The notes under the pieces were generated by a model. It did no database searches. It was not told where the DNA came from and saw nothing but the letters and a program-made list of their open reading frames with translations. Position numbers and translations under genes: made by a program. Of a stretch of DNA of 12,390 nucleotides, positions 1-5,469 are shown piece by piece; the stretch's first letter is position 1; every line of letters starts with the position of its first letter. Origin of the DNA: CBDDRG01 sp051306415 (lineage in GTDB: Bacteria > Pseudomonadota > Gammaproteobacteria > Pseudomonadales > Porticoccaceae); the NCBI GenBank assembly GCA_051306415.1, contig JBPPNE010000001.1, forward strand, positions 1-12,390. The letters run 5' to 3'.

Positions 1-1
1 C

Positions 2-166
2 AACGGCCTGCTCCGCCCGTATTTTCCCAAAAGCACCGACCTCTCCGGCTTCTCGCAAGCCGAACTCGATGCCGTCGCCTGGCAACTCAACACCCGACCG
101 CGCAAAAGCCTCAACTTCAGATGCCCCGCAGAACTCTTTTATGCCAGACTCCTTCGACATCCTTAA
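2..166 (+). CDS. IS30-family transposase, C-terminal fragment (5' end outside the window)
   Basis: An open frame runs from the window edge to a TAA at 164-166 and gives 54 residues. The segments FSQAELDAVAWQLN and NTRPRKSLNF followed by CPAELF match the C-terminal end of IS30-family DDE transposases, where a conserved 'LNTRPRK.L....P.E.F' block lies just after the catalytic Glu region. The transposase would catalyse cut-and-paste or circle-mediated movement of its insertion sequence. The start and the DDE triad lie outside the window, so completeness cannot be judged. The visible 3' end shows no frameshift or internal stop. The family call rests on that conserved block alone. Confidence 0.8.
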   Translation, partial: NGLLRPYFPKSTDLSGFSQAELDAVAWQLNTRPRKSLNFRCPAELFYARLLRHP

Positions 167-180
167 ACATCATCATCAAC

Positions 181-211
181 TCGTTGCACTTCGAACTTGA
201 AACCGCCCTCT
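181..211. repeat. Probable right end of the IS30-type element
   Basis: This is the short stretch between the transposase stop and the dispersed repeat that begins at 212. IS30-family elements normally end 20-60 bp after the transposase stop, and GTTGCACTTCGAACTTGAAA resembles ends I associate with this family. The matching left inverted repeat is outside the window, so the boundary is a guess. Confidence 0.25.
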
Positions 212-350
212 GAATAACCAGATTCCATTCATGGTTCGACCCTTCGACAGGCTCAGGACTCACCATGAGCGGAGTCATAAAGGTACCGTTCGCTCTGAGT
301 CCGTCGGTCCTGAGCTTGACGAAGGATCGGAGGGCATATTCAGAGCATCC
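212..350 (+). repeat. Dispersed palindromic repeat, copy 1
   Basis: This 139-bp unit recurs at 3699-3839 in the same orientation with clear identity along its whole length. Shared landmarks are ATGGTTCGACCCTTCG near the start, a TACCGTTCG core, GTCCTGAGCT and AAGGATCG near the end, and CAGAGCATCC as the last block. It contains two arms (242-259 and 307-324, 18 bp, two mismatches) that are reverse complements and could form a long hairpin. The 'CTTCGACAGGCTCAGGAC' type of arm is reminiscent of REP-like intergenic repeats of environmental proteobacteria. It has no coding capacity of its own. Confidence 0.8.
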
Positions 351-375
351 TTTGACGGCAGGACAAAAAACCACA

Positions 376-1128
376 TTACTGGGCCATGTAGCCGCCGTCC
401 ACGACGACTTCCGCACCGGTCACAAACGAGGCCTCGTCGGACGCCAGAAACAGCACGGGGTAGGAGAGTTCCAGGGGTTCAGCCACGCGCTTCAGGATGG
501 TCTTGTCGCTGATCATCGCGCTGAAGGTTTCGTCCTCCAGCACCAGCCGCGTGCCCGGGGTTCGCACCATGCCTGGGTGCACCGAGTTCGCGCGGATGTT
601 GTAGCGGGCGTAATCGACAGCGAGGGATTTGGTGAGAATCCGCACCGCGCCCTTGCCGGCCTGATAAGCCGCCTGCTTGGGCATTCCTCCCAATCCGGCA
701 ATCGACGATATGTTGACGATGGAGCCGCCGCCGGCCTTTTGCATCGCGGGCAAGATGAATTTACAGCCCAGAAAGATGCTCTTCACGCACACATCCATCA
801 CCCGACTCCAGTCTTCAAGAGACGATTCCTCGGCGCTGTGAAATGCGGCGAAAGCGGCGTTGTTGATCAGGATATCGATCTTGCCGTAGCGCTCGACGCC
901 TTTGGCGATGACGCTCTGCCATTGATTTTCATCAGTGACATCGTGCGCAAGGAACATTGCGTCCCCGCCGGCGGCGCAAATGGATGCCACCGCTTCCTGG
1001 CCGAGCTGGTCGCGCCGGTCGGTGGCAATTACCTTGGCGCCGTGCTGCGCAAACAAGCGCGCGTGGGATTCGCCCATGCCGCGCGCGGCGCCGGTAATCA
1101 GTGCGACCTTGCCGTCTAATCTACCCAT
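376..1128 (-). CDS. Short-chain dehydrogenase/reductase (SDR), classical type
   Basis: The gene encodes 250 residues, the usual length of a classical SDR. These are NAD(P)-dependent cytosolic oxidoreductases acting on alcohols or ketones. The Rossmann motif TGAARGMG is at residues 12-19, HDV (Asp63) contacts adenine, NNAA is at 89-92, and the catalytic Ser142, Tyr155 and Lys159 (YQAGK) are in place. Asp37 after the second beta strand suggests a preference for NAD(H). At the position of the usual catalytic Asn (residue 114) there is Cys (MDVCVKS). Overall it resembles cyclopentanol or hydroxysteroid dehydrogenases, but the substrate cannot be read from the sequence. The ATG start is preceded by GGGGAGAAAT at good spacing. 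It lies 47 bp downstream of a close paralogue and is probably co-transcribed with it. Confidence 0.9.
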   Translation of the reverse strand: MGRLDGKVALITGAARGMGESHARLFAQHGAKVIATDRRDQLGQEAVASICAAGGDAMFLAHDVTDENQWQSVIAKGVERYGKIDILINNAAFAAFHSAEESSLEDWSRVMDVCVKSIFLGCKFILPAMQKAGGGSIVNISSIAGLGGMPKQAAYQAGKGAVRILTKSLAVDYARYNIRANSVHPGMVRTPGTRLVLEDETFSAMISDKTILKRVAEPLELSYPVLFLASDEASFVTGAEVVVDGGYMAQ

Positions 1129-1175
1129 GATTATTTCTCCCCGTGTTCTGCATTATTAGGTGTCAGGATTAGATA

Positions 1176-1928
1176 TCAGACCGCCGTCCAGCCGCCATCC
1201 ACTACCAGCTCGGAGCCGGTCATGTACGACGACTCGTCGGACGCGAGCAACAGCACGGCGTAGGACAATTCAATGGGATCGGCCATCCGCTTCAAGATGG
1301 TCGTGGACACCAGCTCATCAATCATCGAGGTATCGTCACCCAGCACGCTGAGGATCGGCGTGCGCACGGCACCGGGGTGGACTGAATTGACGCGGATGTT
1401 GTATTTGGCGTAATCGACGGCGCAGGATTTGGTCAGCATCCGCACTGCGCCCTTCGACGCCTAGTAAGCGCCCTGATACGCCATGCCGACCATCCCCGAG
1501 ATCGATGAAATATTGACAATGGAACCGCCGCCAGCTTTTTTCATCGCCGGAACTATGTGTTTGCAACCCAGAAACACGCCGGTGGAGTTGACGTTCATGA
1601 CCCGATCCCACTCGGCCGTGGTGGTTTCGTTGACGGGCTTGAAGATGACGATCCCGGCGTTGTTCACCAAGATGTCGATCTTGCCGAAAGCGCCGACCGC
1701 CTTGTCGATAACAGCGATCCAGTCCGTCTCGCTGGCGACATCGTGACGCAGAAAAATGGCCTCGCCACCGGCGTCACAAATGGCTTTGGCGACGGCTTCG
1801 CCCGGCCCCGCCGCAATGTCCGTCACGATGACTTTCGCGCCCTCGCGAGCCAGCAACTTGCAGTGGGATTCACCCATGCCCATGCTACCCCCTGTCACCA
1901 GAGCAACTTTCCCGTCTACACGTCCCAT
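1176..1928 (-). pseudogene. SDR gene interrupted by an in-frame amber codon
   Basis: Read through one TAG at 1461-1463, this is a 250-codon SDR, the same length as its neighbour and clearly paralogous to it (more than half of residues match by eye). Before the stop it has TGGSMGMG (residues 12-19), HDV, NNAG (89-92), the catalytic Asn114 (MNVNSTG), Ser142 and Tyr155. The stop is codon 156. The frame then resumes with ASKGAVRMLTK, which supplies Lys159, and continues to VVDGGW and a TGA at 1176-1178. The paralogue has CAG (Gln) at this codon, so one C-to-T change explains the break. There are no other lesions, so the damage is recent, a sequencing error, or read through. The start is ATG at 1928, preceded by AGGGGGG; an earlier in-frame ATG at 1952 lacks such a site. 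Confidence 0.85.
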
Positions 1929-2547
1929 TTGACACCCCCCTGTTATTTTCATGGTAAAAACGCTTGAACCGCATTGTCACGCTTGGAAAGCGTCAGGACA
2001 AGAAAAACAGACATCGTGAATTCGAGACCCGATCACGGCGCTTAACCTGCCGACGCGACTTCGCTTCGCCGTTGGTCCACAAAACGGATTGTCCTTAAAC
2101 GCATGGCGAGTTTGGACGACCAAGATGGGGGACGTAGGTATGTCGCGTGCTGTGACAATTTCAAGGTGGTCAAGGTAAGCCTCCATACCTCTGGGCGTTG
2201 GTGGATGGGTTTCACGACGGCGGCCATCTCGGAAAACACGAAGCTATTGGGCTGCGATCAGAATCGCGCGTGGGAGGTGTGGGACCGACCACCCGAGACA
2301 CTTCCCGAAACAGTTATTGCCTTCCGGTTGATATTTCCGACATCTGAGCTAGCGGTGCGTCCCCAGCAGCGCGACCCTTCCCAGTGGATGAAGGTAGTCC
2401 ACATCGAAGCGGCGCCGCCCGTGAAGGTCGCGGCGGTGACGCTTTTCATAACCCGCGGGGATGTGGTTCTCGGGCATGAGTCTGAACCGAGCTTCTGTTT
2501 GGCGTCGCTTGACCTCGGGGGCGAGCTGCGCGCGCAGATCGTAGCCC
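1929..2547. other. Region without a recognisable gene
   Basis: About 620 bp upstream of the minus-strand SDR pair contain no gene I can identify. A 159-residue plus-strand frame (2103-2582) and shorter minus-strand frames overlap each other, and none shows a recognisable domain, a good ribosome binding site or a family resemblance. The part next to 1928 must hold the promoter of the SDR pair on the minus strand. The rest may be decayed coding sequence or a remnant of an inserted element. Confidence 0.5.
1979..1993. promoter_or_regulatory. Small palindrome upstream of the SDR pair, possible operator
   Basis: ACGCTT-GGA-AAGCGT is a perfect 6-bp inverted repeat with a 3-nt centre, about 50 bp upstream of the start of the upstream SDR gene. 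The half-site core CGCTTG occurs again at 1961-1966. The position suits binding of a dimeric repressor such as a TetR-type protein, but no regulator gene is nearby and short palindromes arise by chance. Confidence 0.2.
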
Positions 2548-2715
2548 ATGGTGATCCAGAGAGAGTTGCCGGATCTGATTGAGCGGTCTGTATTTGAGGC
2601 CCGCCGACAGGCTGAGTCAGCGGGAGTCGAAGTTCCCGATAGTGGCTATGGATACTTTTTCGGACATCGGGATGATGGGTCTCGGTTTCTTTTCGGTGTC
2701 AGGCTCACTCGGTAG
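2548..2715 (+). CDS. Small hypothetical protein or C-terminal remnant (55 aa)
   Basis: ATG at 2548 opens a 55-residue frame ending at TAG 2713-2715. It begins MVIQRELPDLIERSVFEARR and ends DDGSRFLFGVRLTR, a balanced, protein-like composition with an amphipathic helix followed by a Gly/Tyr/Phe-rich tail. An in-frame TAG two codons before the ATG and the lack of a clear Shine-Dalgarno sequence argue against efficient translation, so it may be the last part of a broken gene. I do not recognise a family. Confidence 0.2.
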   Translation: MVIQRELPDLIERSVFEARRQAESAGVEVPDSGYGYFFGHRDDGSRFLFGVRLTR

Positions 2716-3008
2716 TGTTCAGTACAGGACATCGTGACCTTGCTTTGCATTCGTGCTTTTATGTGGTGTCGTTGCTGCGAATGGGTGTGCGGTATTGATC
2801 ATGACGAAGGGCGCCGTGGTTGAAACGTAGTAGCGATCGAGCTCAGGGAGCTGAGCCGGATGAGGCCGGTGTACAAGCGGCTCAAGCTGGACGCGATCCG
2901 TTAAAAAGGCACCATGCCCACTTTTTCGGAGAGACTCTCGGTGCGGTATTTCCTGACAGGCGACCGGATGCGCCTCAACGTCATCCTCACAGCCAGAGGC
3001 ACGACAAC
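2716..3008. other. Intergenic stretch upstream of ureG, no gene identified
   Basis: About 290 bp separate the small frame ending at 2715 from ureG. There is no ureF or other urease gene here, although ureF normally precedes ureG. Short frames, including one of 32 codons (2913-3011) whose TGA overlaps the ureG start as ATGA, have no recognisable similarity. I see no convincing sigma-70 or sigma-54 promoter. The AGAGG at 2992-2996 is the likely, rather distant, ribosome binding site of ureG. Confidence 0.45.
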
Positions 3009-3617
3009 ATGAGCAAACAGGCATTGCGGGTCGGTATCGGTGGCCCGGTGGGTTCGGGCAAGACCGCGCTGGTGTTGCGGCTGTGTCAGGCGCTGCGCGA
3101 CCGTTTTGATATCGCGGTGGTCACCAACGACATTTACACGCGGGAAGACGCCGAGTTCCTGACCCGCAACGAGGCGCTGCCGGCCGAGCGCATTCTGGGT
3201 GTCGAGACCGGTGGCTGCCCGCACACCGCAATCCGCGAGGATGCGTCGATGAATCTGGCGGCGGTGGCCGACCTGAACCGGCGCTACCCCGATCTGGATA
3301 TCGTGTTTGTCGAGAGCGGTGGCGACAATCTCGCCGCGACCTTCAGCCCGGAGCTGTCGGATTTCACTATCTATGTCATTGATGTGTCCGCCGGCGACAA
3401 GATTCCGCGCAAGGGCGGGCCGGGCATCACCAAGTCCGATCTGCTGGTCATCAACAAGACTGATCTCGCGCCTTTGGTGGGTGCGTCGCTGGAGGTGATG
3501 GCGCGGGACGCGAAAAAAATGCGCGGCGACAAGCCCTTCTTGTTCGCGAATATGAAAGCGAACACGGGTCTCGCTGAAATCATCGCATGCCTTTGCGAGG
3601 GTGGTTTGCTGGCTTGA
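3009..3617 (+). CDS. ureG: Urease accessory protein UreG, GTPase
   Basis: The gene encodes 202 residues, close to the family's usual length of about 205. UreG is a cytosolic SIMIBI-class GTPase that, with UreD/H, UreF and UreE, delivers nickel to the urease active site at the cost of GTP. Visible motifs are the P-loop GPVGSGKT (12-19), the metal-binding Cys70-Pro71-His72 within ETGGCPHTAIREDAS, the ESGGDNL segment (102-108) and the guanine-specificity motif NKTD (149-152). All expected residues are present, so the protein should be functional. ATG 3009 gives the standard N-terminus; the open frame extends upstream to 2820 but without family similarity. It is oddly isolated from ureABC and ureDEF and sits about 460 bp upstream of the urea transporter operon, with a dispersed repeat between them. 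Confidence 0.95.
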   Translation: MSKQALRVGIGGPVGSGKTALVLRLCQALRDRFDIAVVTNDIYTREDAEFLTRNEALPAERILGVETGGCPHTAIREDASMNLAAVADLNRRYPDLDIVFVESGGDNLAATFSPELSDFTIYVIDVSAGDKIPRKGGPGITKSDLLVINKTDLAPLVGASLEVMARDAKKMRGDKPFLFANMKANTGLAEIIACLCEGGLLA

Positions 3618-3698
3618 CCCGCGGGAGCTTTCACCTCGCCGCATGCTGCCGTGGAATTTAGTCTCGCCCTGCTGGAATGCTAGTCCTCGGGGTGCTCT

Positions 3699-3839
3699 GG
3701 ATAACCCGATTCCGTCCATGGTTCGACCCTTCGGCTGGCTCAGGGCTCACCACAAACGGAATCAGCAGGTTACCGTTCGTCTTGAGCTCCCGCCCGTCCT
3801 GAGCTGGTCGAAGGATCGAAGAACACGTTCAGAGCATCC
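3699..3839 (+). repeat. Dispersed palindromic repeat, copy 2
   Basis: This is the second copy of the element at 212-350, 141 bp, in the same orientation and diverged by scattered substitutions. Its hairpin arms are at 3729-3746 and 3796-3813. It separates ureG from the promoter of urtA, and its right end is about 35 bp upstream of the NtrC-like site of urtA. The two copies are direct repeats around the SDR and ureG segment. Confidence 0.8.
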
Positions 3840-3874
3840 CTGGATTTTTCTTCTCCGTTTCCAGCCCCGGTTAC

Positions 3875-3889
3875 GCACCATGTTGGTTC
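3875..3889 (+). promoter_or_regulatory. NtrC-like enhancer site upstream of urtA
   Basis: GCACC-ATGTT-GGTTC fits the enteric NtrC-binding pattern GCACC-N5-GGTGC at 9 of 10 defined positions. It lies about 120 bp upstream of the -24 element of the sigma-54-like promoter at 3996, a typical distance for this class of activator. It is a single site with no strong second site seen nearby. This is inference from the motif only. Confidence 0.45.
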
Positions 3890-3995
3890 GTCACCGGGAT
3901 GACTCATCCAATATCCGACCCATCTTGATGCTTCCCGCTGCGTCGATGGCCGCTGTCGTGCGGCTATCGAGGCTTTGCGCGCGTGGATTTTTTGC

Positions 3996-4011
3996 TGGCA
4001 TGGGAAATGCT
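3996..4011 (+). promoter_or_regulatory. Sigma-54-type promoter of urtA
   Basis: TGGCAT-GGGAA-ATGCT matches the RpoN consensus TGGCAC-N5-TTGCW, with the obligatory GG (-24) and GC (-12) at the correct 12-bp offset. Transcription would start near 4021-4023, leaving a leader of about 56 nt before the urtA ATG. Control of urea uptake by RpoN and NtrC under nitrogen limitation is common in proteobacteria. Presence of the same box upstream of the porin gene supports the call. Confidence 0.65.
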
Positions 4012-4077
4012 TCAAGAAGCCTTGGTGAGTCCCTTGCCAAGACAACCTTAATCCTAGAAGACATTCGGGGAGATTTT

Positions 4078-5382
4078 ATGAAAACAACACAGAACAGCTG
4101 GATCAAGAAAGCCACGGTTTTAGCCGGCGCCGCGTCCTTCGCGTTAGCGGCAAGCATCAGTCAGGCGGCGGACACCATCAAGGTCGGTGTGCTGCATTCG
4201 CTGTCCGGCACCATGGCCATCAGCGAGACCACGCTCAAGGACACCGTGCTGATGCTGGTGGACGAGCAGAACAAAAAAGGTGGGTTGCTGGGCAAGAAAC
4301 TGGAAGCCGTGGTGGTGGATCCGGCCTCCAACTGGCCGCTGTTCGCCGAGAAGGCCAAGGAGTTGCTGAGCAAGGACAAGGTGGATGTGATCTACGGTTG
4401 CTGGACCTCGGTATCGCGCAAATCCGTGTTGCCGGTGATTGAAGAGTTGAATGGCATGCTGTTCTACCCGGTGCAGTACGAGGGTGAAGAGTCCTCCAAA
4501 AATGTGTTCTACACCGGTGCCGCGCCGAACCAGCAGGCGATTCCGGCGGTCGATTACCTGATGAAGGAAATCGGCGTGAAGCGCTGGGTGCTTGCGGGTA
4601 CCGACTATGTTTATCCCCGCACCACCAACAAGATTCTCGAAGCCTATCTGAAGAGCAAGGGCGTCGCCCCGGCTGACATCATGATCAACTACACGCCGTT
4701 CGGCCATTCCGACTGGCAGACAATCGTGTCCGATATCAAGAAGTTCGGTTCGGCCGGCAAGAAAACCGCGGTGGTGTCCACCGTCAATGGCGATGCCAAT
4801 GTGCCCTTCTACAAAGAGCTGGGCAACCAGGGCGTGTCAGCGGAAAAGATTCCAGTGGTGGCGTTCTCCGTGGGTGAAGAAGAGTTGTCCGGGTTCGATA
4901 CCGCGCCGCTGGTGGGCCATCTGGCGGCCTGGAACTACTTCATGAGTGTGGAGGACGATACCAATGCCGCGTTTATCAAGAAGTGGAAGACCTTCATCAA
5001 GAGCGAGAAGCGGGTCACCAACGATCCGATGGAAGCGACCTACATCGGCTTCAACTTGTGGGTGAAGGCGGTCGAAAAAGCCAAGACCACGGATGTGGAT
5101 GCGGTACGCAAGGCCATCTATGGCCTGTCGGTGCCGAATCTCACTGGGGGCACGGCGGTTATGCTGCCCAATCACCACATCACCAAGCCCGTGCTGATCG
5201 GCGAGATTCAGGCCGACGGCCAGTTTGAAGTGGTCTGGAAAACCGACAAGGAAGTGCCCGGCGACGCTTGGACCGATTTTCTTCCCGAGAGCGCCAAGCT
5301 GACTGCCGACTGGCAGGATCCGAAAATCATGTGTGGCAATTACAACACCACCACCAAGGCCTGTTCTGGCCAGAATTACTGA
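4078..5382 (+). CDS. urtA: Urea ABC transporter, periplasmic substrate-binding protein UrtA
   Basis: The gene encodes 434 residues. A Sec signal peptide (KK at 10-11, a hydrophobic core, then SISQA|AD) should be cut after about residue 30, and the mature protein starts DTIKVGVLHSLSGTMAISE, the hallmark N-terminus of UrtA/FmdD/AmiC-like type I periplasmic binding proteins. Further family features are DPASNWPLFAEKAKELL, VIYGCWTSVSRKSVLPV, ENGMLFYPVQYEGEE-type and AAPNQQAIPAVDYL segments and the C-terminal NHHITKPVLIGEI region. It captures urea (possibly short amides) and presents it to UrtBC. The start is fixed by GGGGAGA six bases upstream and by the signal peptide; the frame stays open far upstream but that part is not coding. 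It is first in the urt operon under a sigma-54-like promoter. A stem-loop after its stop probably raises its yield over the other subunits. Confidence 0.97.
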   Translation: MKTTQNSWIKKATVLAGAASFALAASISQAADTIKVGVLHSLSGTMAISETTLKDTVLMLVDEQNKKGGLLGKKLEAVVVDPASNWPLFAEKAKELLSKDKVDVIYGCWTSVSRKSVLPVIEELNGMLFYPVQYEGEESSKNVFYTGAAPNQQAIPAVDYLMKEIGVKRWVLAGTDYVYPRTTNKILEAYLKSKGVAPADIMINYTPFGHSDWQTIVSDIKKFGSAGKKTAVVSTVNGDANVPFYKELGNQGVSAEKIPVVAFSVGEEELSGFDTAPLVGHLAAWNYFMSVEDDTNAAFIKKWKTFIKSEKRVTNDPMEATYIGFNLWVKAVEKAKTTDVDAVRKAIYGLSVPNLTGGTAVMLPNHHITKPVLIGEIQADGQFEVVWKTDKEVPGDAWTDFLPESAKLTADWQDPKIMCGNYNTTTKACSGQNY

Positions 5383-5392
5383 TCCCCCGCTT

Positions 5393-5442
5393 GAGACGCC
5401 GGCCCTTTTTTACTCCCTCCTTCAGGGCCGGCGCCTCTTTTT
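5393..5442 (+). terminator. Terminator-like attenuator between urtA and urtB
   Basis: Arms 5393-5405 and 5425-5437 form a GC-rich stem (GAG, one mismatch, then CGCCGGCCC paired with GGGCCGGCG) with a 19-nt loop, followed directly by five T residues. This is the shape of an intrinsic terminator. Since urtB follows on the same strand with no obvious promoter of its own, partial read-through is the likely purpose, keeping the periplasmic binding protein in excess. Confidence 0.75.
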
Positions 5443-5469
5443 GACCTAACCAAGTGTCGGGGGTTGGCC

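Noticed and set aside
265..1119. 284-codon plus-strand open frame opposite the first SDR gene
   Set aside because: It is antisense to a gene with complete SDR motifs, has no recognisable domain and is explained by the high GC content of the coding strand.
2103..2582. 159-codon plus-strand frame as a gene
   Set aside because: No recognisable domain, no convincing ribosome binding site, and overlapping frames on the other strand are equally open. Left as unassigned.
2716..2760. TGTTCAGTACAGGACATCGTGACC as a possible insertion-sequence end
   Set aside because: It felt like an IS terminus, but no partner inverted repeat or transposase is visible in the window.
2821..2904. Basic 26-residue fragment (LRELSRMRPVYKRLKLDAIR) resembling a protein C-terminus
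   Set aside because: No start codon with a binding site and no family recognised; possibly a remnant, but not supportable as a feature.
2913..3011. 32-codon frame overlapping the ureG start by ATGA
   Set aside because: The overlap is suggestive of coupling, but the peptide has no recognisable similarity (it is not the UreF end) and the frame is short enough to arise by chance.
3601..4077. N-terminal extension of urtA in the same frame
   Set aside because: It runs through the dispersed repeat and the sigma-54-like promoter; the signal peptide and Shine-Dalgarno sequence fix the start at 4078.
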